Assembly: GCF_013394595.1 (NCBI RefSeq)
Contig: NZ_CP053348.1
Span: 1,488,001-1,552,000 of the forward strand
Reading direction: 5' to 3'
DNA length: 64,000 bases
DNA from: Winogradskyella forsetii
GTDB lineage: Bacteria; Bacteroidota; Bacteroidia; Flavobacteriales; Flavobacteriaceae
In this document: positions 1 through 7,973 of the stretch, piece by piece
How the letters are laid out: every line of letters begins with the position of its first letter
Position numbering within the stretch: position 1 is the first letter of the stretch
Translations under genes and position numbers: made by a program
The notes under the pieces: generated by a model
What the model was told of the DNA's origin: nothing
Databases searched by the model: none
The model's input: the letters and a program-made list of their open reading frames with translations, nothing else

Positions 1-758
1 CAGGAAAATTGACTGAAGCAGATAATATCACTATACGTCGGGTAAGTGCTAAAGGTGTTCAATATGCTCAGCTTATGGGTAAGGTAATAGTTGGAAGTTT
101 TATGATTGATCAGATATTAAATGATAATTTAAGCGTAGCCGTTTTAGATGCTGGAAACAATAGAGCAAATAATGACAATGAAGTCTTGGTAGATGGCAGT
201 AACTATACCGCCATGGAACATAAATGGGATGAAGCATTTGGTTATGCTTATGGTTTGGACAATGCACAATCACCGCAATTAAATCAAGATTTTTTTCTCA
301 ATAAATATATTTCAAGGGTAGAGAATGATTCAGATTTCGCAGGAATAGCCGATGACATTTATAGTGCTTTTAAAATAGGAAGAGCTGCTATCGTCGCAAA
401 GGACTATGATCTTAGAGATGAACAAGCTGATATTATTAAAGAAAAGCTTTCCGTAATTATTGGAATACGATCGGTGTTCTATTTGCGTCAAGGTGTATTC
501 CAATTGGAAACAGATAAGGCCAGAGCGTTTCATGAATTGTCAGAAGCCTACGGGTTTATTTACGCATTGCAATTTACACGCCAGCCAGGTACAATAAGTC
601 CATACTTTACAAAAGCGGAAATTGATGCTTACTTAGCGCAACTTATGATAGGAAATGGTTTTTGGGATGTAACTGATGAAACATTAAATCAAATTGCCAC
701 TGCTATAGCAAACCGTTTTAATTTTAGTGTAGAAGAGGCTGAATTCGCTCCACAATAA
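1..758 (+). CDS. DUF4856-family protein, 5'-truncated by the window edge
   Basis: This is the C-terminal part of a DUF4856 protein. The reading frame is open to the left edge (codons from base 3 read Gly-Lys-Leu), so the true start is outside the window and the TTG at base 9 is not a start. It aligns end to end with the last 250 or so residues of the complete paralogue at 1165-2367, sharing the MEHKWDEAFGY block, the GRAAIVAK block, the RDEQA block and the LQFTR-PGT block near the C-terminus. The complete paralogue is a lipoprotein, so this one probably is too (inference). The molecular function of DUF4856 is unknown. Its position before an imelysin, an HTTM protein and a TonB receptor suggests an accessory role in nutrient or metal capture at the cell surface. 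A hairpin terminator follows at 791-826, so it probably ends its own transcript. Confidence 0.85.
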   Translation, partial: GKLTEADNITIRRVSAKGVQYAQLMGKVIVGSFMIDQILNDNLSVAVLDAGNNRANNDNEVLVDGSNYTAMEHKWDEAFGYAYGLDNAQSPQLNQDFFLNKYISRVENDSDFAGIADDIYSAFKIGRAAIVAKDYDLRDEQADIIKEKLSVIIGIRSVFYLRQGVFQLETDKARAFHELSEAYGFIYALQFTRQPGTISPYFTKAEIDAYLAQLMIGNGFWDVTDETLNQIATAIANRFNFSVEEAEFAPQ

Positions 759-790
759 ACTATTTATAATTTTTACCAATTCGTCTTAAT

Positions 791-826
791 AAAGCTCATG
801 GATAATTTCGTTCTTGAGCTTTTTTT
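791..826 (+). terminator. Rho-independent terminator after the first DUF4856 gene
   Basis: An 8-bp perfect stem (AAAGCTCA at 791-798 with TGAGCTTT at 815-822) closes a 16-base loop and runs into a T tract. It lies 33 bases after the stop codon at 758 and separates this gene from the second DUF4856 gene, which has its own promoter. Confidence 0.75.
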
Positions 827-1062
827 ATGTTCTAAAAAATAATTTGAGGTAATTTTTTTAGCTGATTAATAGCAAAAAATTAAATATCGAGGCAACAATA
901 CTTTTCGTCATGATGTGATTATATTTTTTTGATGTTGTAAAAAATTCAGTTGATTACTACTAATGGATTTTAGGTCAGTACAACTTTATTTGAAAAAAAT
1001 AATAGTGTAATGTGTTGTTATTGAGCTGGCTGTATTTTTATTTAAATTTAATCTAAATAAAA

Positions 1063-1093
1063 TTTGATAATGTAAATATCTGGTTTAAATTTG
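1063..1093 (+). promoter_or_regulatory. Bacteroidota promoter of the DUF4856-imelysin cluster, with a Fur-like dyad in the spacer
   Basis: TTTG at 1063-1066 and TAAATTTG at 1086-1093 are separated by 19 bases, which fits the Bacteroidota consensus TTTG-N19/20-TAnnTTTG exactly. The start codon at 1165 is about 70 bases downstream, leaving a 5' leader of about 60 bases. Within the spacer, GATAATGTAAATATC (1066-1080) is an imperfect dyad resembling half-sites of a Fur box. The promoter call is strong. The operator call is an inference from sequence resemblance and from the iron-like context. The rest of the 406-base gap (759-1164) holds only the upstream terminator and AT-rich sequence. Confidence 0.8.
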
Positions 1094-1164
1094 CATCTTC
1101 AATTGAAATATTATTTATAACAAGTCTTAATAAGAATAGCATAACGATTAAACGTATCATTAAA

Positions 1165-2367
1165 ATGAAGAAAATAGCCTTAAGTTTATTAGTAATAGGA
1201 AGTGTTTTAACCTCATGTTCCAGTGATGATGACAACGGAGCATCAGAACCACAGGTAGTTGCGCCAACCACCTATCAATTTGAAAGAGATGGAAATTCAA
1301 CGGTGAGTTTTAGTGGACAAACTACTAGAATTGCAATGGGAGAAGAATTTGTAAATGCTTTAAAGGATGACTCCTATACAGAATCACAATTAGACGGCAT
1401 GTTTGCACATGTTGATGGTGCTTCAGATTTCGCTAATGCGGATTTAAATGCGTCAGATAAAAGTATACGAAGCAAAGTTGCGGCATCCAAAGATTATTAT
1501 TCTGCGAATACAACTGAAGCCAATGCTATAAAATCACAGTTTGATACTTGGATTTCAGATCAGGTTACTGATGTTTTTCCTAATTGGAATAACACGGCAT
1601 CGGCTGGCACTGCAGGACAATTACAACAAGCAGGTGGTGGCAGCATAAGATATATCAACGCTAAAGGTTTTGAAATTAATCAGCTAGTGGCAAAGGGATT
1701 GATTGGTAGTTTAATGACCGACCAAATTCTTAACAATTACCTAAGTCCAGCAGTTTTAGATGAGGCCTCAAATATTACAAATAATAATAATGATGTGGTA
1801 GAAGATGGAAAATCCTATACGACAATGGAGCACAAATGGGATGAAGCCTTCGGTTACTTGTATGGTGCAGAAGCAGATCCTACAATGCCAAGCTTAGATG
1901 CAGATTCTTTTTTAAGTGAATACATGGATCGTGTAGATTCTGATGAAGATTTTACTGGTATTGCACAAACTGTTTTCGATGCTTTTAAATTGGGAAGAGC
2001 TGCTATCGTAGCTAAAAATTATACCATTAGAGATGAACAGGCTGAAATTATTAAAGAAAACATTTCAAAAGTTCTTGCAGTAAGAGGTGTTTATTACTTA
2101 CAAAGAGGAAAATCGATATTGGCTGAAGGTGATATGGCAAGTGCTTTTCATCAATTATCTGAAGGTTTTGGTTTTGTTTATAGCTTGCAGTTTACTAGAG
2201 TACCAGGAACTACCACGCCTTATTTTTCAAAATCTGAGGTTGATGCGTTTATGGCCCAAGTATCAGCAGGTAATGGCTTATGGGATGTCACTGCAGAAAC
2301 TATAGATTCTATTTCTAATGCGATTGCAGATCGTTTTGACTTTACGGTTGAGCAAACTGTAAATTAA
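1165..2367 (+). CDS. DUF4856 domain lipoprotein
   Basis: This 400-residue protein opens with a lipoprotein signal (charged Met-Lys-Lys, hydrophobic core, lipobox LTSC with Cys18), followed by an acidic Ser-Asp linker, so it should be anchored in the outer or inner membrane facing the periplasm or surface. The rest is a mostly helical DUF4856 domain with the MEHKWDEAFGY signature in the middle and the GRAAIVAK and RDEQA blocks after it. The family has no assigned biochemical function. It is a tandem paralogue of the truncated gene at 1-758, and 85 bases after it begins an imelysin-like lipoprotein, which suggests joint action in metal or nutrient binding. It is transcribed from a near-perfect promoter at 1063-1093 that may be iron controlled. 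The start is fixed by the signal peptide. Confidence 0.88.
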   Translation: MKKIALSLLVIGSVLTSCSSDDDNGASEPQVVAPTTYQFERDGNSTVSFSGQTTRIAMGEEFVNALKDDSYTESQLDGMFAHVDGASDFANADLNASDKSIRSKVAASKDYYSANTTEANAIKSQFDTWISDQVTDVFPNWNNTASAGTAGQLQQAGGGSIRYINAKGFEINQLVAKGLIGSLMTDQILNNYLSPAVLDEASNITNNNNDVVEDGKSYTTMEHKWDEAFGYLYGAEADPTMPSLDADSFLSEYMDRVDSDEDFTGIAQTVFDAFKLGRAAIVAKNYTIRDEQAEIIKENISKVLAVRGVYYLQRGKSILAEGDMASAFHQLSEGFGFVYSLQFTRVPGTTTPYFSKSEVDAFMAQVSAGNGLWDVTAETIDSISNAIADRFDFTVEQTVN

Positions 2368-2422
2368 AGATTGATGGATTATTAAGTATAAGTATTCATT
2401 AGGTAGAGTACTTATGCTTAAG

Positions 2423-2430
2423 TATCTTTG
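2423..2430 (+). promoter_or_regulatory. -7 element TATCTTTG upstream of the imelysin gene
   Basis: TATCTTTG matches the -7 consensus TAnnTTTG, 22 bases before the ATG at 2453. No good -33 TTTG is visible 19-21 bases upstream, so the promoter is incomplete. If used, transcription would begin near 2437, downstream of the in-frame ATG at 2414. That argues for the ATG at 2453 as the true start. Confidence 0.5.
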
Positions 2431-2452
2431 CAAACTGAAAAAAATAATAAAT

Positions 2453-3577
2453 ATGATTAAAAAAGCACTGATTCTTTTAGCTATTGTTTTTGTAGCTGCT
2501 GCTTGTAGTTCTTCAGATGAAGGTCCTGGGACTACTAACGATAATTTTGATAGAACAGCTTTATTGACCAATTTGGCTGACAATATTATTGTACCTGCAT
2601 TAGAAAATTTTCAGACAAAACTTTCTGACCTTGATGTTGCCAGAGGAAATTTTATAAATGACATCAACGAGTCTAATTTAAATCTTTTAAGTGATGCTTG
2701 GTTAGAAGCTTACAAGGCATGGCAGCATATCGAAATGTTTAATATAGGTGAAGCAGAAACACAAGGAGGAAGTGCTAAAGGTTTTGTTGTGTTTTTTAAT
2801 ATTTATCCAGTTACAGTTTCAGAGATTGAAAATGGCGCAGCAAGTGGAGTTTACGATTTAAATTCTGCTAATTACCACGATGCCCAAGGATTTCCAGCTT
2901 TAGATTTTTTAATACATGGTGTGGCTGTTAGCGATACAAATCCAATAGAAAAGTTTACTACAAATGCGAATGCAATTGGTTATATCGATTATATGACTAA
3001 TGTTCAATCTCAAATGAATAGTAAGTTTAGTGCAATTATAAATGATTGGCAAAATACATATAGAGATATTTTTGTTGCCAATTTGGCTTCAAGTTCTACT
3101 GGTTCTTTTAGTAAAATAGTTAATGATTTCGTATTTTATTATGAGGCAGGATTACGAAGAAATAAGGTTGGTATTCCGGCAGGAAACTTTTCAAATATGC
3201 CGTTGCCAGAAAAGGTAGAAGCATTTTATAAAAAAGATGTTTCTAAAATATTAGCACTAGAAGCAATGAATGCTGTCGTGGATTTTTTTAATGGTAGAAG
3301 CTTTGATAATTCCACAAACGGTGAAGGTTTTGCGAATTACTTGGATTATTTAGAAAGATCTGAATTAAAAACAGCAATAATTGATCAATTCAATACTGCG
3401 AGACAAAAAATTGAAGTTTTAGATAATAATTTTTATCAGCAAGTTAATACGGATAATACTAAAATGACCGAAGCATATGATGCCTTACAGATGGCTGTTG
3501 TATTGTTAAAAGTTGATATGATGGGAGCTTTTCAGGTGTCTTTAGATCCAGGTTATCAAGATAACGATGGTGATTAA
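2453..3577 (+). CDS. Imelysin-like (M75 family) lipoprotein
   Basis: This is a 374-residue predicted lipoprotein with lipobox AAAC and Cys18. The upstream ATG at 2414 would add 13 polar residues before the signal, so it was not chosen. The body is alpha-helical and matches imelysin-family proteins (IrpA/ICMP type): an early WLEAYKAWQHIEMF helix, a central GFPALDFLIHG segment and a second four-helix half with the EAGLRRNKVGIPAG motif. Imelysins are iron-regulated periplasmic or surface proteins linked to iron uptake. In the classical members the central motif is GxHxxE. Here the His position is Pro and the Glu is Asp, so metal binding or peptidase activity by that motif is doubtful. It sits between DUF4856 and the HTTM/TonB pair. 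A strong hairpin (3599-3622) follows the stop codon. Confidence 0.88.
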   Translation: MIKKALILLAIVFVAAACSSSDEGPGTTNDNFDRTALLTNLADNIIVPALENFQTKLSDLDVARGNFINDINESNLNLLSDAWLEAYKAWQHIEMFNIGEAETQGGSAKGFVVFFNIYPVTVSEIENGAASGVYDLNSANYHDAQGFPALDFLIHGVAVSDTNPIEKFTTNANAIGYIDYMTNVQSQMNSKFSAIINDWQNTYRDIFVANLASSSTGSFSKIVNDFVFYYEAGLRRNKVGIPAGNFSNMPLPEKVEAFYKKDVSKILALEAMNAVVDFFNGRSFDNSTNGEGFANYLDYLERSELKTAIIDQFNTARQKIEVLDNNFYQQVNTDNTKMTEAYDALQMAVVLLKVDMMGAFQVSLDPGYQDNDGD

Positions 3578-3598
3578 ATTAATTTAAGAAATCAAATT

Positions 3599-3629
3599 AG
3601 GATTCTCATCAATGAGAATCCTTTTTTTT
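3599..3629 (+). terminator. Strong hairpin terminator between the imelysin gene and the HTTM gene
   Basis: An 11-bp perfect stem (3599-3609 with 3612-3622) with a 2-base CA gap is followed by eight T residues (3622-3629). The HTTM start codon lies at 3635, only five bases after the T run, so no promoter fits between them. The downstream pair must be reached by read-through or from a promoter inside the imelysin gene. Confidence 0.85.
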
Positions 3630-3634
3630 GCTAT

Positions 3635-4999
3635 ATGCCAAGTAAACTAAATACATATTTCAAAGCACAAACCAATGCGGCACCTTTGGCGGTATTCAGA
3701 ATAGGTTTTGGGGTTATGATGTTGGCAAGTATTATTCGATTTTGGTCCTATGGCTGGATAGAGAAATTATATATTGAACCAAAATTTCATTTTTCTTATT
3801 ATGGGTTCGAATTTATAAAACCCATTGGCAATTACACTTATCTTATTTTTATTATTTGCGGACTTTCAGCTGCATTTATAGCATTAGGTTTAAAATACAG
3901 AATAGCGATCATAACCTTTTTTTTAAGCTTCACGTATATCGAGTTAATGGATAAGACCACCTATCTGAATCACTATTATTTTATAAGTGTGTTGAGTTTA
4001 TTGATGTGTTTTTTACCAGCTAGTGCTTACTTTTCTTTAGATGCTATCATTAGAAAAAAGCAATACCATCAAATCCCTAAATGGACAATCGATGCTATTA
4101 AACTATTGTTAGGAATCGTTTATGTTTACGCTGGCTTAGCTAAAATTAATAGTGATTGGTTATTCAAAGCAATGCCACTAAAAATATGGCTACCATCCAA
4201 ATATGATCTGCCATTTATTGGAGACAACATTTTGCAACAAGAATGGTTTCACATCGCTATGAGTTGGTCTGGAATGTTGTATGATTTAAGTATTCCTTTT
4301 TTATTACTTTATAAACGCACGCGCGTTTTTGCATTCGTCCTTGTGGTGTTTTTCCACATTTTTACTCGGGTTTTGTTTCCTATCGGAATGTTTCCTTATG
4401 TAATGATTGTAGGCACCTTAATTTTTTTCGATGCAAAAGTACATGAACGCCTATTGGAGGTGTTTCGAAAACTATTCAAATTTTTAAAGTTGAAATATGT
4501 AAAACTTGAAACTTCAACATATAGCTTTTCAAATCAAAATATAATTCTACCAATTTTAGGGTTGTTTTTCGCTATTCAATTACTTTTGCCATTTCGTTAT
4601 ATGTTGTATCCCAATGAATTATTTTGGACAGAAGAAGGCTATCGTTTTTCGTGGCGTGTGATGTTAATGGAAAAAGCGGGTTATGCAGAATTCAAGATTG
4701 TTGATGCTAAAAAAGGACAGTCGTTTTCGGTCAATAATTCAGATTTTTTAACGCCGTTCCAAGAAAAACAAATGAGCACACAACCTGATTTTATTTTGGA
4801 ATATGCAAAGTATTTAGAGCAACATTTGAAAGCGCAAGGGCATGAAAATATCGAAATTTATGTAGACAGTTACGTGGCGCTCAACGGACGTTCTAGTGAA
4901 CGTTATATCGACCCAAAAGTAGATTTGTTAAAGCAAACGGAATCATTTAAACCAAAAAATTGGATTTTACCATTTAAGGATGAAATTAAAGGACTATAG
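3635..4999 (+). CDS. HTTM protein, full-length homologue of vitamin K-dependent gamma-carboxylase
   Basis: This 454-residue polytopic membrane protein belongs to the HTTM/VKGC family. It matches eukaryotic gamma-glutamyl carboxylase along its length. A DKT-NH block lies at residues 106-113. GLAKINSDW at 167-175 puts Lys170 in register with the proposed catalytic base Lys218 of the human enzyme. A YDLS segment is at 216-219, an FH-IGM-YVM stretch (His241) follows, and a soluble C-terminal part contains GYRFSWR, an EYAKYLE helix and an IDPKVDL segment. The VKGC reaction uses reduced vitamin K, oxygen and CO2 to carboxylate glutamate side chains. Activity and substrate here are inference. The TonB receptor overlaps the 3' end by 20 bases, so the two are translationally coupled. 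Most HTTM proteins are uncharacterised, and a non-carboxylase role remains possible. Confidence 0.85.
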   Translation: MPSKLNTYFKAQTNAAPLAVFRIGFGVMMLASIIRFWSYGWIEKLYIEPKFHFSYYGFEFIKPIGNYTYLIFIICGLSAAFIALGLKYRIAIITFFLSFTYIELMDKTTYLNHYYFISVLSLLMCFLPASAYFSLDAIIRKKQYHQIPKWTIDAIKLLLGIVYVYAGLAKINSDWLFKAMPLKIWLPSKYDLPFIGDNILQQEWFHIAMSWSGMLYDLSIPFLLLYKRTRVFAFVLVVFFHIFTRVLFPIGMFPYVMIVGTLIFFDAKVHERLLEVFRKLFKFLKLKYVKLETSTYSFSNQNIILPILGLFFAIQLLLPFRYMLYPNELFWTEEGYRFSWRVMLMEKAGYAEFKIVDAKKGQSFSVNNSDFLTPFQEKQMSTQPDFILEYAKYLEQHLKAQGHENIEIYVDSYVALNGRSSERYIDPKVDLLKQTESFKPKNWILPFKDEIKGL

Positions 5000-7406
5000 T
5001 TTATTCATAATATTTTTTGTCAGTGTATTTTTTCTAAGCGCACAACATAAGGTCTCTGGTATTGTGACGAGCAAAGTATCACAACAACCACTAAATAATG
5101 TTGAAGTTTACGATAAGGTTACAGGATTATTGGCGAAGTCAAATTCGGAAGGCTATTATGAATTTACGACCAAAAAGCAGAAACTAAGTTTAGTATTCTT
5201 TTCGTTCGAACATCAAATTATCGAAATTGACCTAATAATTGAAGATGATGTGGTTTTAAATCAACAATTAGAAACTATAGGCGAAGCATTGACAGCTGTC
5301 GAAATCACAGCGCGTAAAAACAAGGTATTCGAGTTAACACGATTAAGGGATGTCGAAGAAACAGCCATTTATGCCGGTAAAAAAACTGAAGTGGTTTTAG
5401 TAGAACAATCCATGGCAAATTTAGCAACCAATAATGCAAGACAATTGTACAGCCAGGTGGCAGGTTTAAATATTTACCAAAATGATGATGCAGGATTACA
5501 ACTTAATATTGGTGGTCGAGGACTGGATCCAAACCGAACGGCCAATTTCAATACCAGACAGAATGGTTACGATATTAGCGCAGATGTTTTAGGTTACCCT
5601 GAAAGTTATTACTCGCCAGCTTCCGAAGGGTTAAGGCAAATTCAGGTCATTCGTGGTGCTGCGTCCTTACAGTATGGAACACAATTTGGAGGACTCATTA
5701 ATTTTGTGATGAAAGAACCTAATCCAAATAAGCCATTCGAACTCATTACCAGAAACACTTTAGGAAGTTTTGGTTTATATACCAATTTCACGAGTCTGAG
5801 TGGTACAAAAAACAAATGGAGTTATTACACGTTTTTCAACTATAAAAAGGGCGATGGTTTTCGACCAAATTCAGAATTTGAATCTAAAAATATTTATGCA
5901 CATATTGGATATCAGTTTAATGAGAACACCTCGTTGGCTGCAGAGCTTACTTATTTAGACTATTTAGCACAACAAGCTGGTGGATTAACAGATAGTATGT
6001 TTAATGAAGACCCTTATCAAAGCAATAGAGCTCGAAATTGGTTCGAGGTAGATTGGTTGCTTTACAATGTTAAATTCGCACATCAATTTTCAGAAGACAC
6101 CAACTTTACGTTTAATTTTTTCGGATTGAATGCCTCCAGAAATGCATTGGGTTTTAGAACCAATAGAGTGAGTCAAGTAGATCCTGGTGTGGAACGCGAT
6201 TTAATAAAAGGTGATTTTAATAATTACGGTTTTGAAACACGTCTATTAAGTAACTACCAAATATTCAATAAAGAAGCAACATTCTTAATCGGTTCAAAAT
6301 TTTATAATGCGAATAATAGTCAGCAACAAGGACCTGGTTCGGATGGCATTGGTCCTGATTTCAATATAAGAACTGACGAATTTCCAAATTATTCAGATCA
6401 ATCAGATTTTGATTTTCCCAACTTGAATGTAGCTGTATTCGGTGAAAATATCTTTTACCTGAATGATAAGTTTTCGGTTACACCAGGTTTTCGATTCGAG
6501 TATATAAAGACTGAAAGCGAAGGGTTTTACAAACGCATCAACACAGATGCAGCTGGCAATGTTATTTTTGAAGAAACCGTAGAAGATAATCGTGATTTTG
6601 AAAGGAATTTTGTCCTTTTAGGCTTGGGACTTAGTTATAAACCAACCACGAGTCTAGAGGTGTATGGAAATATTTCCCAGAATTACCGTTCCGTTACGTT
6701 TTCGGATATTAATATCAACAATCCTGCTTTTGTAATAAATCCAGACATTACAGATGAAGATGGATTTACCATAGATTTAGGTCTAAGGGGAAATTATAAA
6801 TCTTTTGTCTCTTACGATGTAGGTGCATTCGCCTTATTATATAATGGTAGAATTGGATTTGTTCAAAAAGGACTGGCAGATGGCAGAGTAGTAAGTGAGC
6901 GAGGTAATATTGGCAATGCCGTTATGTATGGCGTGGAGTCTTTATTCGATTTTAATGTGAAAAAGCTATTCAAAATGAATAATGACTTCAGTCTGAATTA
7001 TTTTATGAATACGTCCTTTATAGCATCGGAGTATACCAATTCTGACCAACCAGGCATTGAAGGCAATACTGTAGAGTTTGTACCAGATTTAAATTTAAAA
7101 ACAGGATTACGATTTGGTTATAAAAATTTGATGGCCAATGTGCAATACACCTATTTAGGTCGTCAATTTACAGATGCAACCAATTCGGTAGATTCGAATT
7201 TAAGTGGAGTCATCGGAGAAATTCCAGAATATGACATTTTGGACCTATCATTATCATACTCTTACAGAAGGTTCAAACTAGAAACAGGACTCAATAATTT
7301 ACTGGACAACGCCTATTTTACAAGACGAGCCACAGGCTATCCAGGACCAGGAATTATTCCGTCTGCACCTCGTAATTGGTTTACAACTTTAGAAGTTACA
7401 TTTTAG
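4980..7406 (+). CDS. TonB-dependent outer membrane receptor with N-terminal carboxypeptidase-like domain
   Basis: This 808-residue protein has a Sec signal peptide ending near SAQ (residue 22). It is followed by a CarboxypepD_reg-like beta-sandwich (about residues 23-100), a plug domain (about 125-240, with the GGRGLDPNRT and IQVIRGAASLQYGTQFGG segments) and a 22-strand-type barrel finishing in Phe, as outer membrane barrels do. It resembles Fe(III)-dicitrate and other siderophore-type receptors (FecA-like). The ligand cannot be read from sequence. The start overlaps the end of the HTTM gene by 20 bases in another frame, so the two genes are coupled. With the imelysin and DUF4856 genes upstream, uptake of iron or an iron-containing ligand is the likeliest job, though copper or another cofactor cannot be excluded. 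Confidence 0.92.
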   Translation: MKLKDYSLFIIFFVSVFFLSAQHKVSGIVTSKVSQQPLNNVEVYDKVTGLLAKSNSEGYYEFTTKKQKLSLVFFSFEHQIIEIDLIIEDDVVLNQQLETIGEALTAVEITARKNKVFELTRLRDVEETAIYAGKKTEVVLVEQSMANLATNNARQLYSQVAGLNIYQNDDAGLQLNIGGRGLDPNRTANFNTRQNGYDISADVLGYPESYYSPASEGLRQIQVIRGAASLQYGTQFGGLINFVMKEPNPNKPFELITRNTLGSFGLYTNFTSLSGTKNKWSYYTFFNYKKGDGFRPNSEFESKNIYAHIGYQFNENTSLAAELTYLDYLAQQAGGLTDSMFNEDPYQSNRARNWFEVDWLLYNVKFAHQFSEDTNFTFNFFGLNASRNALGFRTNRVSQVDPGVERDLIKGDFNNYGFETRLLSNYQIFNKEATFLIGSKFYNANNSQQQGPGSDGIGPDFNIRTDEFPNYSDQSDFDFPNLNVAVFGENIFYLNDKFSVTPGFRFEYIKTESEGFYKRINTDAAGNVIFEETVEDNRDFERNFVLLGLGLSYKPTTSLEVYGNISQNYRSVTFSDININNPAFVINPDITDEDGFTIDLGLRGNYKSFVSYDVGAFALLYNGRIGFVQKGLADGRVVSERGNIGNAVMYGVESLFDFNVKKLFKMNNDFSLNYFMNTSFIASEYTNSDQPGIEGNTVEFVPDLNLKTGLRFGYKNLMANVQYTYLGRQFTDATNSVDSNLSGVIGEIPEYDILDLSLSYSYRRFKLETGLNNLLDNAYFTRRATGYPGPGIIPSAPRNWFTTLEVTF

Positions 7407-7487
7407 TAATCTAAGATATCTTTAAAAAAACGTAGGAAAATAACCATGGATTACAAAAAAGAAGTAATTTGTGTTCAAAATTGAAAT

Positions 7488-7925
7488 ATGAAATCATTTT
7501 TCGCATTCTTATTAGTGTTAGTTTTATTTTCATCTTGTGGAAGTAAAAATCCAAAAATACTTAGTACTTCAACAAACCCTGTGAGAAACGCTAAAAATTA
7601 TACACCATTCTTTGATATCTCCGAATATTCAAAAGATGAAGAATATGGTCTTACAGGTGATAAACCAGTTAAAGTTGGTGAAAAGAGCGTCCAAAATCAA
7701 TTGCGTTATTTGTCTTCTTTGGCCGGACCCAATGGCGAAGAATTACAATTTCATAGAAGAGGGAGTTGCTGTGGGTATAAGAGTGAAAAAGGTCTTATGG
7801 GAACTGCACTGGTTGATGTTTACGAAGTAACATATGAAGGTTTAAAGGAACCAATTTTAGTTTATATCAGTTTTTATGACTTTGAAACGTTGTATATCCC
7901 AAAAGGTTTTATAAAGAGACTTTAA
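7488..7925 (+). CDS. Small conserved Bacteroidota lipoprotein, function unknown
   Basis: This 145-residue protein has a lipoprotein signal with lipobox FSSC (Cys17). The mature part contains a LAGPNGEEL segment, a Cys-Cys pair in GSCCGYKS and a DVYEVTYEGLKEPILVYIS segment. I recognise the pattern as a common Bacteroidota lipoprotein that automated pipelines often name 2-dehydro-3-deoxyphosphooctonate aldolase. Nothing here resembles the KdsA barrel, and the size is about half, so that name should not be transferred. It starts 81 bases after the TonB receptor and ends 48 bases before guaB, but no functional link is evident. The paired cysteines could form a disulfide. I cannot assign a function. 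Confidence 0.75.
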   Translation: MKSFFAFLLVLVLFSSCGSKNPKILSTSTNPVRNAKNYTPFFDISEYSKDEEYGLTGDKPVKVGEKSVQNQLRYLSSLAGPNGEELQFHRRGSCCGYKSEKGLMGTALVDVYEVTYEGLKEPILVYISFYDFETLYIPKGFIKRL

Positions 7926-7973
7926 TATCTTTAAAAAAGACTTACCTTTACACGCAATTATATCCTAATTGCC

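Noticed and set aside
4980..4999. Possible frameshift between the HTTM gene and the TonB receptor
   Set aside because: The receptor has its own ATG and signal peptide; the 20-base overlap is ordinary translational coupling.
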